DNA from: Roseovarius indicus
GTDB taxonomy: Bacteria; Pseudomonadota; Alphaproteobacteria; Rhodobacterales; Rhodobacteraceae
Direction of reading: 5' to 3'
Assembly (NCBI RefSeq): GCF_008728195.1
Contig: NZ_CP031599.1
Coordinates: 186,001 to 250,000 of the forward strand
DNA: 64,000 nt
Shown here: piece by piece, positions 1 to 8,983 of the stretch
Layout of the letters: the number at the start of each line of letters is the position of its first letter
How positions within the stretch are numbered: position 1 is the stretch's first letter
Program-made: the position numbers and the translations under genes
The notes under the pieces: model-generated
What the model saw: the letters and a program-made list of their open reading frames with translations, nothing else
The model's database searches: none
What the model was told of the DNA's origin: nothing

Positions 1-718
1 GTGCGGCAATTTCATCGGCGGGCGCGCCGCCCTCGACCAGATCGGCCGCCGAAATCCGGTAGATGACCAGAAAGTCGGGGCCGCAACGTTCGCGCACCGC
101 GCGCACGATCTCGACCGGGAACCGGTGGCGGTTCGCGGCGCTGCCGCCCCAGTCGTCTTGGCGCTTGTTGGTGTGGGTTACGGTGAACTCGTTGATGAGG
201 TAGCCCTCGGACCCCATGATCTCGATGCCATCGAAGCCTGCAGCCTGCGCATTGGCGGCCGCCACGGCAAAATCCTCGATGGTACGGAGAATGTCGGCTT
301 CGGTCATTTCACGCGGGATGAACCGGTTGATCGGGGCGCGGATCGGCGACGGGGCCACACACCCTTCGATCTTTGCATATCGCCCGGCGTGGAGGAGTTG
401 CGCGCAGATCAGGCTGCCTTCGGCCTGCACCGCCTCGCAGATCGGGCGCAGGCCAAGCGCTTCTTCCGGATCATCGATTCGCGGACCTTCTGGATCGAAT
501 ATACCCTCGGCATTGGGCGAAAACCCGCCAGTGACCAGAAGCGCCGCCTCCCCCCGCGCCCGCTCGGCGTAAAACGCGATCTGTTTGGCTATGCCGTCAG
601 GCTCGGTTTCCAACCGCGTGTGCATCGACCCCATGATGACCCGATTTCGCAATGTATGCTGGCCTGCGCGGATGGGCGAGAGCATGGTCCCAAAGCTCTC
701 CGTTGGCTTATTTTCCAC
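1..718 (-). CDS. NADH:flavin oxidoreductase, 2,4-dienoyl-CoA reductase-like (C-terminus beyond window)
   Basis: Old-yellow-enzyme family protein of which about 239 N-terminal residues are visible; the rest lies left of base 1. The TIM-barrel FMN domain shows LRNRVIMGSMHTRLE near the start, QLLHAGRYA, and GFDGIEIMGSEGYLINEF. This last stretch is typical of FadH-type 2,4-dienoyl-CoA reductases, which remove double bonds from unsaturated acyl-CoAs. A perfect AGGAGG touches an ATG at 727-725 with no spacer but sits nine bases before an in-frame GTG at 718-716, so I chose the GTG. The gene diverges from the acyl-CoA dehydrogenase operon at 812 and shares a short promoter region holding a palindrome. 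The family is clear. The dienoyl-CoA substrate is inferred from motif similarity and context. Confidence 0.88.
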   Translation of the reverse strand, partial: MENKPTESFGTMLSPIRAGQHTLRNRVIMGSMHTRLETEPDGIAKQIAFYAERARGEAALLVTGGFSPNAEGIFDPEGPRIDDPEEALGLRPICEAVQAEGSLICAQLLHAGRYAKIEGCVAPSPIRAPINRFIPREMTEADILRTIEDFAVAAANAQAAGFDGIEIMGSEGYLINEFTVTHTNKRQDDWGGSAANRHRFPVEIVRAVRERCGPDFLVIYRISAADLVEGGAPADEIAA

Positions 719-755
719 TGTGGGCATCCTCCTCAAAACTACGCTTGATTTGCAT

Positions 756-771
756 TCTAACATTTGTTAGA
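756..771. promoter_or_regulatory. Perfect 7-bp-arm palindrome in divergent promoter region (candidate operator)
   Basis: The sequence reads TCTAACA, two bases, TGTTAGA. It lies between the divergent starts at 718 and 812, is AT-rich, and has the size and symmetry of a TetR-type operator. No regulator gene of that type is visible in the window. A TTG/ATG-like upstream start near 764 for the right-hand gene would overlap the site, which favours the start at 812. Confidence 0.5.
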
Positions 772-811
772 TTTTTGGAAAGATAATTTTCGCTTATGGG
801 GAGGAGCACCG

Positions 812-1993
812 ATGCAATTCCAGCCAACAGACGACCAGAAGGCGTTTCGCGACACCGCAAAGCGCTTCGCAACTGAAAAGCTTGCGCCCACATACCAAGA
901 ACGCGCCAACGGCCATACATTCGACCGTGCGCTGATCAAGGAGATGGGCGCACTGGGGCTGATCGGGGCCGATCTGCCCGAGGAATTCGGGGGACTCGGC
1001 GAAAGCTCTGTCACGTCAGGGCTGATCGTCGAAGAGATCGCCTATGCTGATTTCAACGCAAGTTACGTGCAGCTTCTGGGCTCTCTCATGGGAGGCATGG
1101 TTGCCAAACATGCCTCCAAGGACATCGCCTCGGAATGGGTACCCAAGGTTGTTTCCGGTGATGCTGTCATTGGTCTGGGCCTGACAGAGCCGCGCGGCGG
1201 GTCGGATGCGGCGAACCTAATTCTGAAGGCCGAGAAATCCGGCAACGGCTGGCGGCTGAACGGTGAAAAGACCTCCATGAGTTTTGCCAGCCAGGCGGAT
1301 GCGGCGGTCGTCTTTGCCCGTACTGGCGATCCTGACGGCGGCTCACGCGGGGTCAGCGCCTTTTTCGTCGATCTGAACCAGGAAGGCATCAAGCGCACCC
1401 ATTTTGACGACATCGGCACCAAGCCTGTCGGGCGCGGGTCGGTGTTCTTTGACGATGTTTTCGTGCCAGCCGAAAACATGATGGCGGAACAGGACCGTGC
1501 CTTTGGCACGATCATGGCGGGGTTCGACTATTCCCGCGCCCTGATCGGACTGGAGTGTCTGGGGGCCGCGCAGGCGTCGGTGGATGAAACCTGGGCCTAC
1601 GTTCAGGAACGCGAGGCATTCGGGGCCCCGATCGTGCAGTATCAGGGTGTCAGCTTTCCCTTGGCCGAGGCCGAGACCCAACTGACCATGATGCGCCAGC
1701 TTTGCTATTACACGCTGGACCTGCGCGACCGTGGCCTGCCCCACACCTCTCAGGCCGCCATGTGCAAATGGTACCTGCCCAAAACCGCCTGCGAAATCCT
1801 TCACCAGTGCCTGATCCTGCACGGACATTACGGCTACACCACCGACCTGCCCCACCACCAGCGCTACAACGATGTGCTCGGCCTGCAGATCGGTGACGGC
1901 ACCGCGCAGATCCAGAAGCTGGTGATCGCCCGCGAAAAGGTCGGTCGCATGGCGCTGCAGTATGACAAGAAGGCGAAGGGAGCCGCGAAATGA
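812..1993 (+). CDS. Acyl-CoA dehydrogenase with Asp at the catalytic-base position
   Basis: FAD-dependent alpha,beta-dehydrogenation of an acyl-CoA. The 393-residue protein has the normal N-terminal helical, middle beta and C-terminal helical domains, with LTEPRGGSDAANL near residue 124 and GEKTSMSFAS near 151 in the FAD/substrate region. Where medium-chain enzymes have the EGT base, this one reads GDGTAQIQ, putting Asp362 in the base position. As I recall, characterised cyclohexanecarboxyl-CoA dehydrogenases also carry Asp here, so an alicyclic substrate is possible. GAGGAG precedes the ATG at 812. The gene opens a tightly packed plus-strand operon and overlaps the next gene by four bases. 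Confidence 0.93.
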   Translation: MQFQPTDDQKAFRDTAKRFATEKLAPTYQERANGHTFDRALIKEMGALGLIGADLPEEFGGLGESSVTSGLIVEEIAYADFNASYVQLLGSLMGGMVAKHASKDIASEWVPKVVSGDAVIGLGLTEPRGGSDAANLILKAEKSGNGWRLNGEKTSMSFASQADAAVVFARTGDPDGGSRGVSAFFVDLNQEGIKRTHFDDIGTKPVGRGSVFFDDVFVPAENMMAEQDRAFGTIMAGFDYSRALIGLECLGAAQASVDETWAYVQEREAFGAPIVQYQGVSFPLAEAETQLTMMRQLCYYTLDLRDRGLPHTSQAAMCKWYLPKTACEILHQCLILHGHYGYTTDLPHHQRYNDVLGLQIGDGTAQIQKLVIAREKVGRMALQYDKKAKGAAK

Positions 1994-2769
1994 GCGACCC
2001 CATCCTCGTCACTTCCGAGGGCAACACCGGCATCATCGAACTGGCCCGCCCCGAGAAATTCAATTGCCTATCACTTGAGGTGCATGAGCGTATTTCTGTC
2101 GCGCGTGCGGAATTCGAGGCGAACCCCGCTATTCGGGCGATCCTCATCCGGGCGCAGGGCAAGCACTTTTGCACCGGTGCCGATCTGGTGGAAGTGAAAG
2201 GTAAATTGAACGATTCCGCCGCGCTGGACCATTTCATCGCCTTTGGCATGAACAACCTGCGTGCGCTCGAAACCTCCTCCCTCCCTGTCGTGGTGGCAGT
2301 GCAGGGGTTGTGTCTGGCCGGCGGGATCGAACTGATGCTGGCCTGCGACGTGTGCTTTGCGGCCGAAAGCGCCCAGTTTGGCGATCAGCATGCGCAATTC
2401 GGGCTGATTCCCGGTTGGGGTGGCTCGCAGCGGTTGACACGGTTGATGGGGCAGCGCAGGGCGCTCGACCTGATGTTCTCGGCCCGCTGGCTCAAGTCGG
2501 ACGAGGCCAAAGAGGCCGGATTGGTCAACTACATCGTGCCGGATGCGGACCTGCACAAGTCTGCGCTGGAATACTGCGAGAAAATCGCCACCCGTTCACG
2601 TCCCGGCATCGCCGAGATGAAGCGGTTGGCGCGTGAAGGCGCGGACCTTGGTGTCGACCAGCAGATGCGGCTTGAGCGCGATGCCGCGGTGCGTGCGCTG
2701 CCCAGCGATGACGTGGCCGAGGGCCTCGACGCATTCGAGAACCGGCGCGCCCCCAGATTCAAGGCCTGA
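1990..2769 (+). CDS. Enoyl-CoA hydratase/isomerase (crotonase) with one altered catalytic residue
   Basis: Crotonase-fold protein of 259 residues, the usual family length. FCTGADL (about 60) and GLCLAGGIELMLACD (about 106-120) form the oxyanion-hole and CoA-binding region, followed by LIPGWGGSQRL (about 139). Aligned by eye to rat mitochondrial hydratase, the first catalytic glutamate is kept as Glu114. The second falls at His134 within FGDQHAQFGLIPG. It may therefore catalyse a variant hydration, a hydrolysis or a C-C cleavage rather than standard enoyl-CoA hydration. The start overlaps the preceding stop (ATGA), indicating translational coupling. Family assignment is secure; the exact reaction is unknown. 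Confidence 0.93.
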   Translation: MSDPILVTSEGNTGIIELARPEKFNCLSLEVHERISVARAEFEANPAIRAILIRAQGKHFCTGADLVEVKGKLNDSAALDHFIAFGMNNLRALETSSLPVVVAVQGLCLAGGIELMLACDVCFAAESAQFGDQHAQFGLIPGWGGSQRLTRLMGQRRALDLMFSARWLKSDEAKEAGLVNYIVPDADLHKSALEYCEKIATRSRPGIAEMKRLAREGADLGVDQQMRLERDAAVRALPSDDVAEGLDAFENRRAPRFKA

Positions 2770-2778
2770 GGACAGCAC

Positions 2779-3939
2779 ATGGACTTTACTTTGAACGACG
2801 AACAACGCCAGATTTACGAGTATGGCGGCCAACTGGCGCAGAAGTTCGACAACGATTACTGGCTGAGACACGCGCGCAGGCACGAGTTTCCGCACGAAAT
2901 GTTCCGCCAGATCGCCGATGACGGTTTCCTCGGCATCATGGTGCCCGAAGAATACGGCGGCGCGGGTCTTGGCATGACCGAAATGGCCCTGTTCATGGAG
3001 GGCACCGCCAATCACGGCATTCCGCTTTTGATGATGGTGGTCGGGCCGACCATGTCGCTGGCCCATATCGCCAGCCACGGGAGCGAGTTCCACAAGAAAG
3101 AACTGCTGCCGGCTGCCTGCCGCGGTGATATCCAATTCTGTTTCGCGATCACCGAACCGGGGGCCGGGTCGAACACGATGAAGGCCACTACGCTGGCCAA
3201 GCGTCGGGGCAACCGGTTCAGCCTGTCGGGCGAAAAGACCTTCATCACCGGGGCCGAAGTGGCCGACTACTGCCTCGTGGTGGCGCGGACCAAACCGCAT
3301 ACCGAGGTCAGCCGCAAGACCGACGGCTTTACCCTGTTTGCCGTCGACCTGAAGAAAAAGGGGGTCGACAAGCAGCGGGTAAAGATTTCGATCCCCCTGC
3401 CCGAGGAACAGTGGACCCTGTTCTTTGACGAGGTCGATCTGGGCCCCGAGGATGTGGTCGGCGAAGTTGACGAAGGATTCTCGATTCTGTTCGACAGCCT
3501 CAACCCCGAGCGTATCATCCTGGCCGCCCTGTGCTGCGGCATCGGCCGGTTCGCCCTGAACAAGGGCGTGGCCTATGCCTCCGAGCGCAATGTGTTCGGC
3601 CAACCCATCGGTGCGCACCAGGGCGTGCAGCACCCGATGGCCAAGGCGCACACAGCGGTCGAGATGGCCAGCCTGATGACCCGTCGCGCGGCATGGGAAT
3701 TCGACAACAAGCTGCCTGCCGGTGCGTCGTCGAACATGGCGAAATATGCCGCCGCCGAAGCCGGGATCGAAGCGGTCGACGCGGCGCTTCAGGCGCATGG
3801 TGGATCGGGCTTTACCGAAGATACGGGGCTTTACGAAATGTACCCGCTGGTCCGCCTGCTGCGCACAGCGCCGGTGAACCGCGAACTGTGCCTGAGTTTT
3901 ATCGGCGAAAAGGTCATGGGCCTGCCACGATCCTATTGA
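2779..3939 (+). CDS. Acyl-CoA dehydrogenase (isovaleryl-type base position)
   Basis: The 386-residue protein has full acyl-CoA dehydrogenase architecture: MVPEEYGGAGLG (about 54), ITEPGAGSNTMKA (about 124) and GEKTFITGAEVADY (about 151). The C-terminal EGT motif is missing and the end reads SFIGEKVMGLPRSY. A conserved glutamate, Glu244 in LNPERIILAA, matches the catalytic-base position of isovaleryl-CoA dehydrogenase, which suggests a branched or short substrate. It belongs to the same subfamily as the genes at 11668 and 37233 and the remnant at 33649. It lies nine bases after the crotonase gene. Confidence 0.93.
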   Translation: MDFTLNDEQRQIYEYGGQLAQKFDNDYWLRHARRHEFPHEMFRQIADDGFLGIMVPEEYGGAGLGMTEMALFMEGTANHGIPLLMMVVGPTMSLAHIASHGSEFHKKELLPAACRGDIQFCFAITEPGAGSNTMKATTLAKRRGNRFSLSGEKTFITGAEVADYCLVVARTKPHTEVSRKTDGFTLFAVDLKKKGVDKQRVKISIPLPEEQWTLFFDEVDLGPEDVVGEVDEGFSILFDSLNPERIILAALCCGIGRFALNKGVAYASERNVFGQPIGAHQGVQHPMAKAHTAVEMASLMTRRAAWEFDNKLPAGASSNMAKYAAAEAGIEAVDAALQAHGGSGFTEDTGLYEMYPLVRLLRTAPVNRELCLSFIGEKVMGLPRSY

Positions 3940-3966
3940 TCGCCACGGCTTGGAACGGAGAACGAC

Positions 3967-5358
3967 ATGCAATTTGGAATGCGCTTCCGGCGGGAGGATG
4001 CCGCCGACAAGGTAAATGATCGCTTCTGGCACACGATCGAGGGCACGCCGCTCGACGAGGTGCGCCGTATTCAGGAAGAGCGGCTGCGCGATCAGATGGC
4101 GTATCTCAAGGCGAACTCGACCTTCTATCAGGAAAAGTTCGCCGAGGCCGGTGTGGACTTCGACGATATCCGCACCATCGAAGACCTGCAAAAACTGCCC
4201 TATACCTACAAGACCGAGATCCGCGAAAGCCTCGCCGCCGAGCCGCCCTTTGGCAAGCACCGTGCCGCGCCGATGTCGGAAATAATCCAGATGCAGGCCT
4301 CGTCGGGCACGACCGGCAGCCCCTCATATGTGGCCCTGACAGAATCCGACGCCGAGATGTGGCACGAGATGACAGCGCGCTGTTTCTTTGCCAATGGCGT
4401 GCGTCCCGGCGATATGGTGCTGCACGCATTTTCGCTCGCCAAGGGCTTTGTCGGCGGCATCCCGGTGATGCAGGGATTGCAGTACATGGGCACGATCGAT
4501 GTGCCGGTGGGCGCCGATGGCGGTGCGGAACGGTTGTTGCGCGCCTGCGCCGACACCCGCCCGCGTTGCGTGGTCGGCGCTCCGAACTTTGTGCTGCACC
4601 TGGCTGAAAAGGCTCCCGAGGTGCTTGGCTGCAAGGCCAGCGAACTGGGTATCGAGCGCGTGATCGTCGGCGGCGAACCCGGCGGCGGCATTCCCGCAAT
4701 TCGGGCAAAGATCGAAAAGGCCTGGGGTGCGAAATGCACCGAGATGCTGGGCGGCACCGATCTGGGCGTGACCTATTGGGCCGAGTGCGACGCCCAGTCG
4801 GGGATGCACATGGTCAACATGGACTATGTCATTACTGAATTGCTCGACCCCGAAAGCGGCGAAATCATCCCTTGGGAGAAAGGTGCCGAAGGAGAGATGA
4901 TCTATACCGCACTTGGCCGACAGGCCAGCCCGCTGGTCAGGTTCCGGTCCGGGGACTATATCGAGGTCATCGACACCGAATGCTCCTGCGGGCGGACCGG
5001 ACCCAAGATCCGTTGCACCGGCCGCACCGACGACATGCTGATCGTGCGCGGGGCGAATGTCTTCCCGTCGGCCATCAACAGCATTATTACCGAGATGGTT
5101 CCGGACACCAACGGCGTCATGCGCATCGTGGCCGATTTCGAGGGCCACACCACGCAGGGCGCGCTGACGGTTATTGTCGAACGCGGCCCCGATCGCGATC
5201 CGGCCGATGACGTCGCCCTCAAAAAGAAAATTGAGCAGCGACTGCGAGACTCCCTGGTCTTCAAGGCCGACGTTCACCTGGTTGCGGCCGACACTTTCGA
5301 AAAACCTGGCGCCGCTAAGGTCGCCTTCGTTCTCAGGAAATACCCAGACCTGCCATGA
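3967..5358 (+). CDS. Phenylacetate-CoA ligase-like AMP-forming acyl-CoA ligase
   Basis: ATP-dependent activation of a carboxylic acid to its CoA thioester through an acyl-adenylate. The 463-residue protein carries the PaaK-type phosphate loop SSGTTGSPS near residue 113, the adenine-site region around MLGGTDLGVTYW, and the C-terminal hinge GRTDDMLIVRGANVFPSAIN near 350-365. It is slightly longer than the roughly 430-440 residues usual for PaaK. GGAG sits six bases before the ATG. Its place beside dehydrogenase and carboxylase genes suggests it activates the entry substrate of this operon. That substrate need not be phenylacetate, since no phenylacetyl-CoA epoxidase genes are present. Confidence 0.9.
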   Translation: MQFGMRFRREDAADKVNDRFWHTIEGTPLDEVRRIQEERLRDQMAYLKANSTFYQEKFAEAGVDFDDIRTIEDLQKLPYTYKTEIRESLAAEPPFGKHRAAPMSEIIQMQASSGTTGSPSYVALTESDAEMWHEMTARCFFANGVRPGDMVLHAFSLAKGFVGGIPVMQGLQYMGTIDVPVGADGGAERLLRACADTRPRCVVGAPNFVLHLAEKAPEVLGCKASELGIERVIVGGEPGGGIPAIRAKIEKAWGAKCTEMLGGTDLGVTYWAECDAQSGMHMVNMDYVITELLDPESGEIIPWEKGAEGEMIYTALGRQASPLVRFRSGDYIEVIDTECSCGRTGPKIRCTGRTDDMLIVRGANVFPSAINSIITEMVPDTNGVMRIVADFEGHTTQGALTVIVERGPDRDPADDVALKKKIEQRLRDSLVFKADVHLVAADTFEKPGAAKVAFVLRKYPDLP

Positions 5359-6962
5359 CTAAGATGAAATCCCTTCTCGACACCGCGTCGGACGACTTCC
5401 GCGCCAACGACGTGTCTTACCGCGAAAAGGTCGATGAACTACATGCCCTCCGGCTCAAACAGCGCGTCGGCGGCCCCGAAATGGCGCGCAAACGTCATAT
5501 GGACAAAGGCAAGATCCTGCCGCGCGAACGGATCGAACGGCTGATCGACCCGGGCACGCCCTTTCTGGAACTCGGCGAGCTGGCCGGGTTGAACAAATAT
5601 GAAGGCGTGCCACCGGGCGCGGGCATCATCACGGGCATCGGTGTGATCGAAGGCCGTCAGTGCATGATCATCGCCAATGATGCCACCGTAAAGGGCGGCA
5701 CCTATTTCGGCATGACTTCCCGCAAGCATGTGCGCGCCCAGAAGATCGCATGGAAGAACCGTCTGCCCGTCATCACCCTCGTGGATTCCGGCGGTGCCTT
5801 CCTGCCGGATCAGGAAAACATCTTTCCCGACGAAGGCCAATTCGGGTCCATCTTTCACCAACAGATCGGCATGTCGGGCGATGGTGTGCCGCAAATCGCC
5901 GTGGTCATGGGGCCCTGCACCGCGGGTGGTGCATATATTCCCGCGCTCTGTGACGAAGTGGTGATCGTGCGCGGTCAGGGCTTCATGTATCTGGGCGGAC
6001 CGGAATTGACCTTTGCCGCAACCGGCGAAAAGGTCGAAGCCGAAGAACTGGGCGGCGGCAAGATGCATTCGTCCGTCTCCGGTGTGACCGACCATTTGGC
6101 CGAAGATGACGCCCACGCTCTGGCCATCACGCGCGAAATTGTCAGCCACCTTGGCGAAAAACCCCTACCCCGCAAGACGCCCGAAACGCCCCGTGCGCCC
6201 GCCTATCCGGTCGAAGAGATTTATGGACTCGTCAGCCGCGACCCCAAGGTGCCGACCGACAACCGTGAAATTCTTGCGCGGCTGTTGGACGACAGCGACT
6301 TTCATGAATTCAAGCCGCTCTATGGTGACACCATCATGACCGGCTGGGGCCGCATCCATGGCCACGAGGTCGGTATTCTCGCCAATACCGGCGTGCTCTT
6401 CGTTGAGGCCGCGTTGAAGGCGACGCATTTCATCAATCTCTGTGTCCAGCGCGATATTCCGCTGCTGTTCCTGGCCGATGTGAACGGCTTCATGGTGGGC
6501 CGCGAGGTCGAACAGATGGGCATCGCCAAGGCCGGCGCCAAGATGATCACGGCCATGTCTTCGGCCCGGGTGCCGAAATTCACAATCATCACCGGTGGCT
6601 CTTACGGGGCCGGATACCTGGCGATGCTGGGCCGCCCGTTCCAGCCGGACGCAATGTTCGCCTGGCCGACGGGACGGTCGGCGATCATGGGGCCGGAACA
6701 GGCCGCCAGCGTGCTTGCTCAGGTTCGCGCGCAGATCAACGAACGCGAAGGCAAAAGCTGGACCCCCGAGGAGGAGGAAGCGTTTAAGGCACCGATCCGC
6801 AAGGAATACGAGGATTTTCAGGGGGCTTACAATTTTGCGTCCAATCTTTGGATCGACAGCGTGATCGAGCCTTGTGAGACCCGTGACGTCATGGCGCTGA
6901 TGCTGGATGTGACATCGCGCAGACCCAAGGTCGATACCAACTTCGGCGTGTTCAGGATGTGA
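5355..6962 (+). CDS. Acyl-CoA carboxylase carboxyltransferase (beta) subunit, methylcrotonyl/geranyl-CoA type
   Basis: Transfers the carboxyl group from carboxybiotin to an acyl-CoA. The 535-residue length and motifs match MccB/LiuB/AtuC better than the shorter PccB: VDSGGAFLPDQENIFPDE (about 142), VVMGPCTAGGAYIPALCDE (about 184), LGGGKMHSSVSGVTDHLAEDD (about 233) and the C-terminal GGSYGAGYLAMLGRPF (about 415). The substrate is therefore probably a beta-methyl-branched enoyl-CoA. The ATG overlaps the ligase stop codon. It pairs with the biotin carboxylase/BCCP subunit directly downstream. Geranyl-CoA versus 3-methylcrotonyl-CoA cannot be decided from sequence alone. Confidence 0.93.
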   Translation: MTKMKSLLDTASDDFRANDVSYREKVDELHALRLKQRVGGPEMARKRHMDKGKILPRERIERLIDPGTPFLELGELAGLNKYEGVPPGAGIITGIGVIEGRQCMIIANDATVKGGTYFGMTSRKHVRAQKIAWKNRLPVITLVDSGGAFLPDQENIFPDEGQFGSIFHQQIGMSGDGVPQIAVVMGPCTAGGAYIPALCDEVVIVRGQGFMYLGGPELTFAATGEKVEAEELGGGKMHSSVSGVTDHLAEDDAHALAITREIVSHLGEKPLPRKTPETPRAPAYPVEEIYGLVSRDPKVPTDNREILARLLDDSDFHEFKPLYGDTIMTGWGRIHGHEVGILANTGVLFVEAALKATHFINLCVQRDIPLLFLADVNGFMVGREVEQMGIAKAGAKMITAMSSARVPKFTIITGGSYGAGYLAMLGRPFQPDAMFAWPTGRSAIMGPEQAASVLAQVRAQINEREGKSWTPEEEEAFKAPIRKEYEDFQGAYNFASNLWIDSVIEPCETRDVMALMLDVTSRRPKVDTNFGVFRM

Positions 6963-6972
6963 GGAGCGAACC

Positions 6973-8979
6973 GTGAAAATCAAAACGCTTCTGATCGCCA
7001 ACCGCGGCGAAATTGCCTGCCGGATCGCGCGCACTGCGCGGGCCAGCGGTATCACCCCTGTCGGCGTGCATTCGCAGGCCGACGCCAATGCCCTGCATGT
7101 CCGCAAGATTGGCAAATCTGTCTGTATCGGCGCCGGGCCTGCATCCGAGAGCTATCTGAAAATCGACGCGGTGATTGCCGCCGCGCAATCGGTGGGCGCG
7201 GATGCGATCCATCCCGGTTACGGCTTTCTGGCCGAAAACCCCGATTTTGCCCGTGCGGTCGAAGCCGCCGGCATGATCTTCATGGGGCCGACGCCGGAAA
7301 CGCTTGAACGTTTCGGCGACAAGGCCAGCGCCAAAGAGGCCGCCGTGGCGGCCAGCGTCCCGGTGATTTCGGGCGCCGAAGGTGCGTGGTCCGATCCCGA
7401 GCAGATTGCCGAGGAGGTGCGCCAAATGGGCCTGCCGGTGCTGCTCAAGGCTGTCGGCGGCGGTGGTGGGCGCGGACAACGGCTCGTCTCCGACGAAACC
7501 ACGCTGGTCGAGGACATCGAAGGCGCGCTGCGCGAGGCGAAATCCACTTTCGGCTCCGAAGGGCTGCTGCTGGAACGTTTCCTGCCCGAAGCACGCCATG
7601 TCGAAGTGCAGATTGCAGGCGACGGCAAAGGCCATGTGGTGCATCTGTTCGAACGCGACTGCACACTTCAGCGCCGCCACCAGAAGGTCATCGAGGAGGC
7701 CCCGGCCTGGGGCCTGTACCGTTCACTTTTGGGCGACATCGCGCATGACGCGGTCCGCTTGGGCGAAGCGCTCGACTATCGCGGTCTGGGCACGGTCGAA
7801 TTTCTGGTTGCGGGGGACGAGTATTTCTTCCTTGAGGTGAATCCACGCATTCAGGTGGAACATCCCGTCACCGAAGCGATCACCGGGCTGGACCTTGTCG
7901 CGCTTCACCTGCGCATTGCCGAAGGCGCGGGCCTTGGACTGGTACAGGATGACCTCAAGATCAATGGACACGCGGTCGAGGCGCGGCTTTACGCCGAAGA
8001 TCCGGCGATGCAATTCGCCCCGTCGACGGGTACGCTCACCACGCTCAGCTTGCCATCGGGCCTGCGTATCGACAGCGGCGTCGAGGAAGGCGATGCCGTC
8101 ACGCCCTATTACGACCCGATGATCGCCAAGCTGATCGTGCACGCGCCCGACCGGGAAACCGCATTGGCACGTCTGGCCACGGCGCTTGATCATGTCGCGG
8201 TCGAAGGTGTCGAAACCAATCGCGCCTTTCTGACGGCGCTGGCGCGAAACCATGAATTCGAACGGATGCAGGTGCATACCCGCTGGATCGACGGCAGGCT
8301 GGATGAGCTGACACAGGCACCCGCCCTGAGCCGCCCCGATCTGTGGAAAGCGACCGCTGCCATTCTCTTCGTGACCCAGTCGCGCAGCGACACAAACGCC
8401 ATTCCCTGGACCAACCGTGATGCCTTTACCGGCTGGCGGCTTGGCCTGGGCGACGATGCGATTGAAGCGGGGCAGCGCGTGGCGCTCACCGATTCTGACG
8501 AGGTATCCGAGGAACTGCGCATCGGCCCTGTCAAACCGGGTGCCAGATACACCGTCCATTCGGAAAACGGCGAGGCGCTGACACTGTCGGCACGTGAACT
8601 GACCCCGGGCCGTTGGCGTGTCGGCGAAGGCGACACCGTCCATCTGATCGACGCGCGCCTGCACGCGGGCGTGATCGAACTGGACACGCCCGAAGGCCGC
8701 CTGGTCTTTCGGCCCGCCGCGCCCCTTGCCTTTGCCGGCGGCGATGCTGTGGCGGATCGCGCCGTGACCTCTCCGCTGACCGGCATGATTGTCGAAATCA
8801 AGGTTTCCGACGGCCAAGCTGTCGCCGAAGGCGACGTGGTCGCGGTCATGGAATCCATGAAACTCGAAATCTCGATCCGGGCGGCCGCGGCCGGAATAGC
8901 CAGCAATATATCCGTCTCGAATGGGGACATGGTCGATCGCGGCCAGGTCATCGCCGAGATTCTGCCATCCGAGGAGTGA
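6973..8979 (+). CDS. Acyl-CoA carboxylase biotin-carboxylase/BCCP (alpha) subunit
   Basis: ATP- and bicarbonate-dependent carboxylation of biotin. The 668-residue protein begins with the biotin-carboxylase motif LLIANRGEIACRIARTA, has the glycine-rich ATP-grasp loop AVGGGGGRGQRLV (about 160), then EVNPRIQVEHPVTEAITGLD (about 295), a linker, and a C-terminal biotinyl domain. The biotin site reads VMESMKLE, with Lys630 as the predicted biotinylated residue; most homologues have EAMKM. The start is GTG preceded by GGAGCG. It completes the enzyme begun by the gene at 5355, ten bases upstream. Confidence 0.94.
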   Translation: MKIKTLLIANRGEIACRIARTARASGITPVGVHSQADANALHVRKIGKSVCIGAGPASESYLKIDAVIAAAQSVGADAIHPGYGFLAENPDFARAVEAAGMIFMGPTPETLERFGDKASAKEAAVAASVPVISGAEGAWSDPEQIAEEVRQMGLPVLLKAVGGGGGRGQRLVSDETTLVEDIEGALREAKSTFGSEGLLLERFLPEARHVEVQIAGDGKGHVVHLFERDCTLQRRHQKVIEEAPAWGLYRSLLGDIAHDAVRLGEALDYRGLGTVEFLVAGDEYFFLEVNPRIQVEHPVTEAITGLDLVALHLRIAEGAGLGLVQDDLKINGHAVEARLYAEDPAMQFAPSTGTLTTLSLPSGLRIDSGVEEGDAVTPYYDPMIAKLIVHAPDRETALARLATALDHVAVEGVETNRAFLTALARNHEFERMQVHTRWIDGRLDELTQAPALSRPDLWKATAAILFVTQSRSDTNAIPWTNRDAFTGWRLGLGDDAIEAGQRVALTDSDEVSEELRIGPVKPGARYTVHSENGEALTLSARELTPGRWRVGEGDTVHLIDARLHAGVIELDTPEGRLVFRPAAPLAFAGGDAVADRAVTSPLTGMIVEIKVSDGQAVAEGDVVAVMESMKLEISIRAAAAGIASNISVSNGDMVDRGQVIAEILPSEE

Positions 8980-8983
8980 TGAA

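Noticed and set aside
2596..4260. A 554-codon minus-strand frame opposite the acyl-CoA dehydrogenase at 2779
   Set aside because: Antisense shadow with no family features; the plus-strand gene is unmistakable.
3967..5358. Phenylacetate catabolism assigned from the PaaK-like ligase
   Set aside because: No paaABCDE epoxidase, paaG, paaZ or paaJ neighbours occur; PaaK-like ligases act on many acids.
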